53,122 nt of DNA from assembly GCA_045577495.1 (NCBI GenBank), contig JAZNIK010000054.1, positions 1-53,122 on the forward strand, read 5' to 3'. Both the position numbers and the translations under genes were made by a program. The notes beneath the pieces were generated by a model, which saw nothing but the letters and a program-made list of their open reading frames with translations, did no database searches and had not been told where the DNA came from. This document shows positions 24,519-33,183 of this stretch, in pieces (positions within the stretch are counted from its first letter, which is position 1; the number at the start of each line of letters is the position of its first letter). This DNA is from UMGS1279 sp045577495 (lineage in GTDB: Bacteria > Bacillota > Clostridia > Oscillospirales > Acutalibacteraceae).

Positions 24519-25703
24519 TTGGATATTAAACTTGATTATTCTAATGTTTCTTTTAAAAACAACGGCAAATTAAAACTGCTCATAATCGTTGGCACAAGGC
24601 CTGAAATAATAAGACTTGCGGCGGTAATCAGCAAGTGCCGCGAGTATTTCGACTGCGTTTTGGCGCATACAGGCCAAAATTATGACTATAATCTAAACGG
24701 CGTTTTCTTTAAGGACTTAAAGTTAAAGGACCCCGAGGTTTATATGGATGCAGTCGGCGACGATTTAGGCTCGACAGTTGGCAATATTATCAACTGTTCT
24801 TATAAGCTTATGAGTCAGATAGAGCCCGATGCGCTACTTATTTTAGGTGATACAAACTCTTGTCTTTCGGCTATTGCGGCTAAAAGACTCCATATTCCTA
24901 TTTTTCATATGGAGGCAGGCAATCGCTGTAAGGATGAGTGCTTGCCGGAGGAAACAAACCGCAGAATAGTTGATATTATTTCAGATGTTAACCTTGCATA
25001 TTCTGAACACGCTCGTAGATATTTGCACGAGTGTGGTCTGCCAAAGGAGCGCACCTATGTAACAGGTTCACCAATGGCAGAGGTGTTAAACGCCAATCTG
25101 GAGGACATTAAAAATAGCGATATTTTAAATAAATTAGGTTTAGAGGCTAAAAAATATATTCTTCTTTCTGCTCATAGAGAGGAAAATATCGATACCGAGA
25201 AAAACTTTCTGTCGCTTTTTAGCGCAATAAACAAAATGGCAGAAAAATATGATATGCCGATTCTTTATTCCTGTCATCCTCGCTCTAAAAAACGTTTGGA
25301 GCAGAGCGGCTTTGAACTCGACTCACGTGTTATTCAGCACGAGCCGTTGGGCTTCCACGATTATAATAACCTGCAAATGAACGCCTTTGCAGTTGTATCA
25401 GATAGCGGAACCTTGCCTGAGGAAAGCTCGTTCTTTGTGTCAAGAGGTTGCCCCTTCCCCGCAGTTTGTATAAGAACCTCAACCGAGCGCCCAGAGGCGC
25501 TTGATAAGGCGTGCTTCATCCTTGCGGGAATTGATGAAAAATCATTGCTTCAGGCGGTTGATACCGCGGTTTCAATGAATCTGAATGGTGACGATGGCAT
25601 ACCCGTTCCTACCTATGTTGAGGAAAATGTTTCAACAAAGGTGGTTAAAATAATTCAGTCGTATACCGGTGTTGTTAATAAAATGGTATGGCGTAAATTT
25701 TAG
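24519..25703 (+). CDS. capG: UDP-N-acetylglucosamine 2-epimerase family (CapG/FnlC-type)
   Basis: 394 aa with a TTG start behind AGGAGG. WecB-type GT-B fold: IVGTRPEIIRLAAVI (about 24-38), HTGQNYDYNL (about 51-60), HMEAGNR (about 127-133) with the catalytic-site Asp/Glu residues, and SDSGTLPEESSFF (about 290-302). In this triplet it performs the last C-2 epimerisation, giving UDP-N-acetyl-L-fucosamine. It is the last gene of the operon and is followed by a terminator. Confidence 0.92.
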   Translation: MDIKLDYSNVSFKNNGKLKLLIIVGTRPEIIRLAAVISKCREYFDCVLAHTGQNYDYNLNGVFFKDLKLKDPEVYMDAVGDDLGSTVGNIINCSYKLMSQIEPDALLILGDTNSCLSAIAAKRLHIPIFHMEAGNRCKDECLPEETNRRIVDIISDVNLAYSEHARRYLHECGLPKERTYVTGSPMAEVLNANLEDIKNSDILNKLGLEAKKYILLSAHREENIDTEKNFLSLFSAINKMAEKYDMPILYSCHPRSKKRLEQSGFELDSRVIQHEPLGFHDYNNLQMNAFAVVSDSGTLPEESSFFVSRGCPFPAVCIRTSTERPEALDKACFILAGIDEKSLLQAVDTAVSMNLNGDDGIPVPTYVEENVSTKVVKIIQSYTGVVNKMVWRKF

Positions 25704-25719
25704 TCAGAGTATTTAAACT

Positions 25720-25766
25720 AAAAACTTCTCTATGTGTAAAACCGTAGAGAAGTTTTTGCTTTTTTA
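25720..25766 (+). terminator. Terminator of the exopolysaccharide operon
   Basis: A 13-bp stem (25720-25732 with 25745-25757, core ACTTCTCTA/TAGAGAAGT) and a following T-rich tract GCTTTTTTT. It closes the 22-kb gene run. Confidence 0.93.
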
Positions 25767-25869
25767 AAACCTAACTGTTTTTTAGTAATTTTTGTGTTTT
25801 TCTCTTTATTTTTTTGCTCGAATGTGTTACAATAAATTGAATAATTAGATTTTTTAAGGAGGTGGCCGT

Positions 25870-27213
25870 ATGCCATATAAAAAGGTTTATAAAAAAGCAG
25901 TTGCCTTTGTTGTGCTTTTGGCTGTAATGCTTACGCTTTCGGGCTGTGCGGCGAGCCTCGATATGACAAACGACGAGTTTCTTTCACCCCCTAGAGCAAG
26001 GGGCGAAATGTATGAGATTGATAAGGTTTTAAAACAGAGTGTAAAGGGAAAATTCACCCTTAGATATCCAACAGATGGAGAGTATAGGTCTGCTTATGTT
26101 TTAACAAATTTAACGGGCGGGGAGACAACCGAGTTTGCACTTGCCTTTTATAGTGTGCTTAATACCGAAAATATCGCAACAATGCATTTAAACCTTATGA
26201 AAAAAACGGGCGATAATTGGATTTCGATAAGTGATATTTCAGTTTCTGCTGTTGGTGTTGAAAAGGTAGACATAATCGACCTTAATAACGATGATATTAA
26301 AGAGATTGTGGTTGGTTGGAATATATATGGCGGTGTTGATAAAAGGGTTATGGTGTATAGCCTAAAAGGGCTATCGCTTATCCCCAGAATTCAAGAAATT
26401 TACACAGAATTTATGTGTTGTGAGCTTAAAAGTGATAATCAAAAAGGGCTTTTCATTTTAGAGCATAACAAAACCGAATCAACCGCATCGGCTAAGTATT
26501 TCACCTTTGATGCTAGCGGGGTGCGTGAGCTCGGCAGTTGTGATTTAGATGGTTCTGCGACCTCCTTTTCAAAGCCAATTTTAAGTAAACTTACTAGTGG
26601 CAAACCCGCCATTTTCGTTGATGAAACGGTAGGTTCGGGTATGCAGACCGAAATAATTTATTTCAAAGGGCAAAAGCTTTTGTCACCGCTTTATCAAAAA
26701 ACGCCGCAAACAGTTTTGCCCACCTATCGAAACGAGCAGATTTCGTGTATGGATATTGATGGGGATGAGGTTGTTGAAGTTCCACTAAGGCTTAGTGATG
26801 ATGAGTTTGTTTTTAACAGCACTTCTCCGTCCCTAAACCCTATAACACGTTGGTGCACATATAACGGCAGTGAGTTTAAAACCTCTATGTATGCCGCTAT
26901 GAATTATACAGATGGATATTTTTTGGAAATACCGCAAAAATGGCTTAATATTATCACAATAAGCCGCGATGCTGAAAATCGTTTGCGAACAATATATTTG
27001 TGGGAAGATGAGAGCGAAACGGTTTTAGGTGAGCTTGTTCGCATAAGAACTATATCGGATGTAGAGTGGGATAAAGAAAATAACGGATTTTCAGAGTATG
27101 CAGAAATTTTGCGCTCTGAGGGTCTTGTATATGCGGCTATGTTTGGGAATTATTATGGCCCTGAAAAAATCGATAAAAACGAACTCAAAAAACTTTTTCA
27201 CTTGTTGGGTTAA
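25870..27213 (+). CDS. Lipoprotein of unknown function, FG-GAP-like repeats
   Basis: 447 aa. A lipoprotein signal with LTLSGC lipobox (Cys26) predicts export and lipid anchoring. The mature part contains short Ca-binding-like loops typical of FG-GAP/VCBS propeller blades: DLNNDDIKEIVVG (about 137-149) and CMDIDGDEVVEVPL (about 293-306). No catalytic motif is recognised. AAGGAGGTG precedes the ATG. A possible -10 box TACAAT lies at 25828-25833 with no good -35. The gene lies 15 bases before the response regulator, so it may sense an outside signal for that two-component system or be co-regulated by it. Confidence 0.75.
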   Translation: MPYKKVYKKAVAFVVLLAVMLTLSGCAASLDMTNDEFLSPPRARGEMYEIDKVLKQSVKGKFTLRYPTDGEYRSAYVLTNLTGGETTEFALAFYSVLNTENIATMHLNLMKKTGDNWISISDISVSAVGVEKVDIIDLNNDDIKEIVVGWNIYGGVDKRVMVYSLKGLSLIPRIQEIYTEFMCCELKSDNQKGLFILEHNKTESTASAKYFTFDASGVRELGSCDLDGSATSFSKPILSKLTSGKPAIFVDETVGSGMQTEIIYFKGQKLLSPLYQKTPQTVLPTYRNEQISCMDIDGDEVVEVPLRLSDDEFVFNSTSPSLNPITRWCTYNGSEFKTSMYAAMNYTDGYFLEIPQKWLNIITISRDAENRLRTIYLWEDESETVLGELVRIRTISDVEWDKENNGFSEYAEILRSEGLVYAAMFGNYYGPEKIDKNELKKLFHLLG

Positions 27214-27228
27214 AGGAGGAAAAATCCA

Positions 27229-27936
27229 TTGAAACGAATATTAGTTGTTGAGGATGAGGTTGCAATTCGCGAGTTTGAGGTTATTAACCTTAAAAGAGCG
27301 GGTTATGATGTTTTAGAGGCGGGTTCGGGCGAGGAAGCACTCGAAATTTACGAAAATGAGGGCGATTTTGCTATAGCTTTGCTGGATATTTCTATGCCGG
27401 GTATGGATGGACTAACTCTTTGCAAAGAACTTCGTAGTCGTTCGCAGTCGCTTGGCATAATTATGCTTACTGCCCGCACACAAGAGATGGATAAAATCAG
27501 AGGTTTAATGCTAGGCGCGGATGATTATATCACAAAGCCGTTTAGCCCATCGGAGCTTCTTGCCAGGGTTGATTCCCTTTACAGAAGGGTTGAAATAAAC
27601 AAAGGCGCAGTAAAGCAAGGCTCAAGCGATGAAATAATATTAGGCGAATTTAAACTTAACACCCGCCGCAGAACCTTAAGCAAGAACGATAAAAATATCG
27701 AGCTCACACAGGTAGAGTTTCAAATTGTTGAGTACTTTTTCACCAACCCTGATACCGCACTTGATAGAACTGATATTTTAAATCGTGTGTGGGGCGAGGC
27801 ATATTTCGGTGAAGAAAAAATTGTTGATGTTAATATTCGAAGACTCAGAATAAAAATAGAAGATGACCCATCAAATCCAAAGTATTTAATAACTGTTTGG
27901 GGTATGGGCTATAAGTGGGATAGTCAAAGCAATTAA
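27229..27936 (+). CDS. OmpR/PhoB-type response regulator
   Basis: 235 aa with TTG start and AGGAGG 7-8 bases before it. Receiver domain 1 to about 118: acidic pocket Glu8/Asp9, phospho-acceptor Asp53 (LLDISMPG), Thr81 and Lys103 (TKPF). Winged-helix DNA-binding domain from about 138, with LTQVEFQIVEYF and a closing VWGMGYKW. Its partner kinase follows 35 bases downstream. Confidence 0.95.
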   Translation: MKRILVVEDEVAIREFEVINLKRAGYDVLEAGSGEEALEIYENEGDFAIALLDISMPGMDGLTLCKELRSRSQSLGIIMLTARTQEMDKIRGLMLGADDYITKPFSPSELLARVDSLYRRVEINKGAVKQGSSDEIILGEFKLNTRRRTLSKNDKNIELTQVEFQIVEYFFTNPDTALDRTDILNRVWGEAYFGEEKIVDVNIRRLRIKIEDDPSNPKYLITVWGMGYKWDSQSN

Positions 27937-27971
27937 AGGATAAAAATTTCAAAGAAAGGAGTGTAACGATA

Positions 27972-29558
27972 ATGAGCATAAAAAACGTTTTGCCAAGCGG
28001 TATTACAAAAAAGTGGATTTATAATGTTTTGTCTATTGTTGCAGTTATCGTTATAGTCATTGAGATTTTTATTGGTATTTTTATACGTACATATTATTAT
28101 GAAACAGCGCGTAGTAGCGCAAATGAGCTTTGTCAAGGCTTTTCGCTTTTAGCAACGGTGTCTAAGGGCGATTTTAGAGCATATGCAAGGCAGTATATTG
28201 AAAACTTTGAGCACAAGGATAAGATTGAGGTTCAGATAATCGATAGTGATGGAATTGTTATTATAACCTCTAACGGTTTTGAGCCAGGTAGCCCCGATAT
28301 GCCTGATTATAACAATGCAAAGGCATCTGATTCCGCCACATCCACCTGGACAGGCTTTTCAGATAGAGGCGAGGCAATAATGGCGCAAACCACCATTCTC
28401 GGCGATTATGGAAATGGTTCTAACGGTGCTATCAGATGGGTTATTTCTCTGGAGGGAGTTAATAAGCACATCTGGGGACTTGTGTCGGTTTGTATTGCCA
28501 TTGGCGTAGGAATAATTCTTTTTAGCGCATTATCGGGTCTTTATTTTGTTAAATCTATAGTTAAACCGGTAAGAGAGGTTAGTAATGTCGCTAGAAAAAT
28601 CGCGATGGGCGACCTTAAATCAAGGCTTGAAATTAAAAAAGCCAAAAAAGAAAGAGAACAGGATGAGATAAGCGAACTTTGTGATGCTGTTAATCATATG
28701 GCGAGTGAATTAAGTCAGGCAGATACCATTAAAAACAGTTTTATTTCTTCTGTATCGCACGAGCTTAGAACTCCGCTAACCGCTATTAGAGGTTGGGGGG
28801 AAACGGCAAGAATGTCGCTTGGTACAGATGATGAACTTGTTTCAAAAGGTCTTGATGTAATTCTTGCCGAAGCGGATAGATTATCGGGATTGGTAGAGGA
28901 TTTATTAGACTTTTCTCGAATGCAATCGGGCAGATTATCGGTTAACAAGCGAATTATAAATGTAGTAACGGTATTGGCGGAAGCCGCCGATATGTATCTA
29001 GAAATTGCTAAACAACAGTCCATAAAAATGGATTTTATTTGTCCCGAGGTTTTAAGCGACGTTATGGGCGACCCTGACCGCTTAAAACAGGTTTTCATTA
29101 ACATTATTGATAATGCTATTAAATATTCCAATGCGGGTGGTCACGTTTTGGTGGATTGCCACGAGGAAGATAATTGCATACACATTAAGGTTTTGGATAC
29201 GGGTGTTGGTATTCCCGAGCAGGATATCGATAGGGTTAAAGAGAAGTTCTTTAAATCCAATACTACCGTTCGCGGTTCGGGAATAGGTCTTGCTGTTGCC
29301 GATGAAATTATCAAACAGCATAACGGACTTCTATTTATCGAAAGCAAAGAGGGAGTTGGCACTACCGTAACGGTTGTGTTGCCGATTGCCGACCCTGAGG
29401 AAGTGGCGCAGATAACCGAATCGGATGCAGTGGAATTTCCGCCCTTAGAGCCGAGCGAGAATATAACTCTTGAAGAGGTTGTTAAAGCGGCAGAGGAAAT
29501 CGAGGCAAACGAACTTGAAAACCTCGAAGAAATCTTGAATGACGAAAAGGTAGAGTAG
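27972..29558 (+). CDS. HAMP-containing sensor histidine kinase
   Basis: 528 aa. Membrane segments at about 17-38 and 168-192 enclose an extracytoplasmic sensor of about 130 residues. HAMP (about 193-248) is followed by the dimerisation domain with phospho-acceptor His263 in SHELRTPLT, then the ATPase domain: N-box around Asn377-Asn381, G1 DTGVGIP (409-415), G2 GSGIGL (435-440). An acidic Glu-rich tail of about 60 residues follows the kinase core and is unusual for the family. It is predicted to phosphorylate the preceding regulator. AAAGGAG precedes the ATG. Confidence 0.95.
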   Translation: MSIKNVLPSGITKKWIYNVLSIVAVIVIVIEIFIGIFIRTYYYETARSSANELCQGFSLLATVSKGDFRAYARQYIENFEHKDKIEVQIIDSDGIVIITSNGFEPGSPDMPDYNNAKASDSATSTWTGFSDRGEAIMAQTTILGDYGNGSNGAIRWVISLEGVNKHIWGLVSVCIAIGVGIILFSALSGLYFVKSIVKPVREVSNVARKIAMGDLKSRLEIKKAKKEREQDEISELCDAVNHMASELSQADTIKNSFISSVSHELRTPLTAIRGWGETARMSLGTDDELVSKGLDVILAEADRLSGLVEDLLDFSRMQSGRLSVNKRIINVVTVLAEAADMYLEIAKQQSIKMDFICPEVLSDVMGDPDRLKQVFINIIDNAIKYSNAGGHVLVDCHEEDNCIHIKVLDTGVGIPEQDIDRVKEKFFKSNTTVRGSGIGLAVADEIIKQHNGLLFIESKEGVGTTVTVVLPIADPEEVAQITESDAVEFPPLEPSENITLEEVVKAAEEIEANELENLEEILNDEKVE

Positions 29559-29559
29559 T

Positions 29560-30528
29560 ATGAAAAAAGCAAGTATAGGAGGCCAAGCGCTTATAGAGGG
29601 CATTATGATGAAAAGCCCTTACAAAACCGCAATCGCGGTGCGCACTCCCGATAAAAGTATAGATATTGAATATATGCAAGAAAAGCACCTTAAGGATAAG
29701 TGCAAAATTTTCGGATTTCCTATTATTAGGGGCGCGGTTAATTTTGTTGAATCTATGATTCAAGGCTATAAGGCGCTTATGATATCGGCAGATAAATCGG
29801 GCATGACCGATTTAGAGGAAGAAAAGACCGAGCCTAAAACAGAAAACAAACAAAAAACAAATCTGCTTGTTTCTGCCATTATGGTTATTGGCTGTGTGTT
29901 GGGCGTATTATTATCGGTGTTTTTATTTATGTATCTTCCTGCCCTCGTTTTTGACGCAATAGGCTGGATGCTTGGTGGCGAGTTACCACTTGCTTTGCGA
30001 CCTTTGTTTGAGGGAGTTTTAAAAATCGCAATATTCGTGGGTTATATAGCGCTCGTTTCTTGCACTAAGGATATTAAACGGGTGTTTATGTATCACGGAG
30101 CAGAGCATAAATCTATTTTTTGCTTCGAAAAGGGTTTGGAATTAACGGTAGAAAATGTTAAAAAGCAATCCCGCTTTCACCCAAGATGCGGAACCTCCTT
30201 TATGATTTTAATGCTTATAGTCGGCATTTTGGCAAGTTTTGTAATTGTAACTGTTTTCCCCAATATAACAAAGCTTAGAATTTTGTGGGTTGCTATAAAA
30301 ATACTGCTTGTGCCAATAATTTGCGGACTCGGTTATGAACTTATTAAGATTTGTGGAAAATACGATAATGTGGTTACTCGCATAATCGCGGCGCCGGGTA
30401 TGTGGGTGCAGAGGCTTACAACAAAGGAACCGACTGATGATATGATTGAGGTTGCAATCGCCTCGCTAAAGGCGGTTTTGCCCGAAAACCCCGACGAAGT
30501 ATTATCTGAATGTTGTGCGGTAGAATAA
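29560..30528 (+). CDS. yqhQ: DUF1385 membrane protein (YqhQ family)
   Basis: 322 aa. The N-terminal SIGGQALIEGIMMKSP (5-20) and the central YHGAEHKSIFCFE and HPRCGTSFM blocks are diagnostic for DUF1385. About four membrane segments lie between residues 105 and 265. Function is unknown; it is widely linked to prmC in Firmicutes, as here. It starts one base after the kinase stop, so it may be co-transcribed with the two-component system. Confidence 0.9.
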   Translation: MKKASIGGQALIEGIMMKSPYKTAIAVRTPDKSIDIEYMQEKHLKDKCKIFGFPIIRGAVNFVESMIQGYKALMISADKSGMTDLEEEKTEPKTENKQKTNLLVSAIMVIGCVLGVLLSVFLFMYLPALVFDAIGWMLGGELPLALRPLFEGVLKIAIFVGYIALVSCTKDIKRVFMYHGAEHKSIFCFEKGLELTVENVKKQSRFHPRCGTSFMILMLIVGILASFVIVTVFPNITKLRILWVAIKILLVPIICGLGYELIKICGKYDNVVTRIIAAPGMWVQRLTTKEPTDDMIEVAIASLKAVLPENPDEVLSECCAVE

Positions 30529-30529
30529 A

Positions 30530-31369
30530 ATGAAGTTAAATTTCAAAAAAGCAAAGGCTTGGTTATTAGCAGAGCTTGAAAAGATAAGCGACTCGCCTGA
30601 ATTTGAGGCAAACGAGCTTATAGCTGCAGTAACTAATAAGTCAAAAGATAGCCTTTATTTTATGGGCGATGAGGAATTATCACCAAAACAGATAAGAGTA
30701 TTAAAAAACAGTCTTAAAAAAAGAAAACGCGGTGTACCTTTGCAGTATGTTTTAGGGGAGTGGGAATTTTATTCATCGCCTTTTTATGTTGGCAAGGGCG
30801 TGCTTATCCCAAGGTCAGATAGTGAACTGCTTGTGGATTTGGCTCTGGATGAAATCGAAGATAAGCCAAACTCTATTGTTTTTGATTTGTGTTCTGGAAG
30901 CGGTGCTATCGGCATTGCTGTTGCACAAAACAATAAAACGGCTAAAATAACCTTGGTGGAAAAAAGCAAAAAAGCCTTTAAATATTTGCTTAAAAACTGT
31001 GAACTAAATAAGGTGAATGTTAAAAAAGAACTTGCCGATATTGCAGTTTGGCAACCTAAAGAAAAGGCGGATTTAATCCTTTGCAATCCACCATATATCA
31101 CCTTGAGCGAAATGAAAGAACTGCAAATCGAAGTAAAAAAAGAACCTCATATGGCGCTTTTTGGCGGTGACGACGGGCTTGAATTTTATCGGTTGTTAGC
31201 CCAAATAACGAGAGAGTTGTTAAAGCCAAACGGCAAAGTTTTCATGGAGATTGGATATAAACAGGGTATAGAAGTAAAAACCATATTTGAAGAAAACGGA
31301 TATGCCAATGTTGAAATTATAAAGGATTTGTCACAAAACGATAGAGTTGTTATAGCACAGTTAAACTAA
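30530..31369 (+). CDS. prmC: Peptide chain release factor N5-glutamine methyltransferase
   Basis: 279 aa, normal length. PrmC methylates the glutamine of the GGQ motif in RF1/RF2. An N-terminal helical domain (about 1-75) is followed by the Rossmann methyltransferase domain, with the AdoMet motif DLCSGSGAIGI (119-129) and the catalytic NPPY (186-189). It lies one base after yqhQ and 22 bases before recA. Confidence 0.95.
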   Translation: MKLNFKKAKAWLLAELEKISDSPEFEANELIAAVTNKSKDSLYFMGDEELSPKQIRVLKNSLKKRKRGVPLQYVLGEWEFYSSPFYVGKGVLIPRSDSELLVDLALDEIEDKPNSIVFDLCSGSGAIGIAVAQNNKTAKITLVEKSKKAFKYLLKNCELNKVNVKKELADIAVWQPKEKADLILCNPPYITLSEMKELQIEVKKEPHMALFGGDDGLEFYRLLAQITRELLKPNGKVFMEIGYKQGIEVKTIFEENGYANVEIIKDLSQNDRVVIAQLN

Positions 31370-31391
31370 GTTTGGAAAGGACTAGATATAT

Positions 31392-32510
31392 ATGGCAGAA
31401 AAGAAAATAAAAATCACAGAACCCTCAGCAGATAAAGAAAAAGCGCTAAAAACCGCCCTTGACCAGCTTGAAAAAGCATATGGTAAAGGCACAGTAATGC
31501 GACTTGGTGAAAATGTTGGTATGAACGTTGAGCATATTTCAACAGGCTCAATATCTTTGGATATGGCACTGGGTATAGGCGGTCTTCCTAAGGGAAGAAT
31601 TGTTGAGATGTTTGGTCCCGAATCCTCAGGTAAAACAACCTTGGCGCTTCACGCAGTAGCAGAGGCGCAAAAGGCGGGAGGTCAGGCAGCGTTTATCGAC
31701 GTTGAACACGCGCTCGACCCTGTTTATGCCGCTAATTTGGGTGTAGATATAAATCAACTTTTGGTATCACAACCCGATACAGGCGAACAAGCATTGGAGA
31801 TAACCGAGGCTTTGGTTCGCTCGGGTGCTATTGATATCATAGTTATCGACTCGGTTGCAGCATTGGTTCCAAAAGCAGAAATTGAGGGCGATATGGGCGA
31901 TGCGCACGTAGGTCTTCAAGCAAGGCTTATGTCACAATCGCTCAGAAAACTTGCAGGTGTAATTTCAAAATATAATTGTGTAGCAATATTTATAAATCAG
32001 CTTCGTGAGAAGATAGGCACGTTCTATGGCCCCAGCGAAACCACAACAGGCGGTCGCGCACTTAAATTTTACGCCAGCGTGCGTCTTGATATCCGCAAGG
32101 CAGAAACCATTAAAAACGGCACCGAAATGATTGGCTCAAAAACTAAGGTTAAGGTTGTTAAAAACAAGGTTTCACCACCCTTTAAAACTGCAGAGTTTGA
32201 TATTATGTATGGCAAGGGCATCTCTAAAGAGGGTGAGCTTATTGATATAGCATCAAATCTTGGTATTGTTAAACGTTCGGGCGCATGGTTCTATTACGGT
32301 GAGCTTAGAATGGCACAGGGCAGAGACAATGCAAAAATTTTCTTAAGCGAAAATCCCGAACTCTTTAACGAGATTCACCAAAAGGTTTTGGCGGCTATGA
32401 GCAATAATGGTGTTATCGAGGTTGAGGCTGAGACGGCAGCACCCGAGGTTGTGCAAGAGGTAAAAGCCCCGTCTAGCAGAATCAGTATTGACGTAGCAGT
32501 TGATGATTGA
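31392..32510 (+). CDS. recA: RecA recombinase
   Basis: 372 aa. DNA-strand-exchange ATPase of homologous recombination and SOS induction. Walker A GPESSGKT (75-82), Walker B IIVIDSVAAL, and the DNA-binding loops around the GDAHVGLQARLMSQ and FINQLREKIG blocks are intact. The C-terminal tail is short and ends in acidic residues. No SOS box was identified upstream. The stop overlaps the recX start. Confidence 0.98.
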   Translation: MAEKKIKITEPSADKEKALKTALDQLEKAYGKGTVMRLGENVGMNVEHISTGSISLDMALGIGGLPKGRIVEMFGPESSGKTTLALHAVAEAQKAGGQAAFIDVEHALDPVYAANLGVDINQLLVSQPDTGEQALEITEALVRSGAIDIIVIDSVAALVPKAEIEGDMGDAHVGLQARLMSQSLRKLAGVISKYNCVAIFINQLREKIGTFYGPSETTTGGRALKFYASVRLDIRKAETIKNGTEMIGSKTKVKVVKNKVSPPFKTAEFDIMYGKGISKEGELIDIASNLGIVKRSGAWFYYGELRMAQGRDNAKIFLSENPELFNEIHQKVLAAMSNNGVIEVEAETAAPEVVQEVKAPSSRISIDVAVDD

Positions 32511-33154
32511 TGCAGATAATAGATATTGCGCCTCGTCGCAGGGGACTTGCCGCAGTTTTGGTTGAACCACAGATAAAAGAAAAACTTGCAGGTGCCGAAT
32601 ATGAGGGCGAAAAACTTTTGCTTGATAGAACAATTCTTTCGCGGTGTAACATACAAAAGGGCATAACACTTAGCGAGGAAGATTTAAAAAAGTTAGTTTA
32701 TGTTAGCGAGTGTTATAGGGCAAAGCATAGGGCAATATGGCATTTATCCCAAAGTGACCATAGTGAAAAAGGGCTTTATGATAAGCTTTGCCGTAAATTT
32801 ACTAAAAAGGCATCTGCTTTTGCCGTAGGGCAAATGGTAGAAAAGGGATACATAAACGACCAAAAGTTTGCTGAGAACTTTGTGGCAAAGGAGCTGAATA
32901 AAAACCGCTCCCTGAGAGAGATAAAAAGCAAACTGGCGCTAAAGGGTGTTTCAACCGATATTATTAAACAAGTGTGTGAAACAACAGTGCATCAGTCGGA
33001 TGAAAAAGAGCAGATAGTTGCACTGATAAATTCAAAATATAAAAATAAGATATCTGATGAAATTGGGGTTAGAAAGACCTTTGCTTCACTTCAAAGAAAG
33101 GGCTTTTCCTATTCGGATATTAAATCAGCGTTTGAGCAGTTGAAACTTTTGTAA
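32510..33154 (+). CDS. recX: RecX regulatory protein
   Basis: 214 aa from ATG 32510, which overlaps the recA stop (TGATG); a TTG at 32507 is possible. The protein is helical with the RecX three-helix repeats, for example KGYINDQKFAENFVAKELN and SLREIKSKLALKGVS in the second half. It binds the RecA filament and modulates it. Position directly after recA supports the call. Confidence 0.88.
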   Translation: MQIIDIAPRRRGLAAVLVEPQIKEKLAGAEYEGEKLLLDRTILSRCNIQKGITLSEEDLKKLVYVSECYRAKHRAIWHLSQSDHSEKGLYDKLCRKFTKKASAFAVGQMVEKGYINDQKFAENFVAKELNKNRSLREIKSKLALKGVSTDIIKQVCETTVHQSDEKEQIVALINSKYKNKISDEIGVRKTFASLQRKGFSYSDIKSAFEQLKLL

Positions 33155-33183
33155 TGTGGTACTGCTCTAGAGGAGAAAAATAA

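Noticed and set aside
28715..29572. Long minus-strand ORFs opposite the histidine kinase
   Set aside because: Shadow frames of a strongly conserved kinase; Ser-rich composition is typical of antisense reading.
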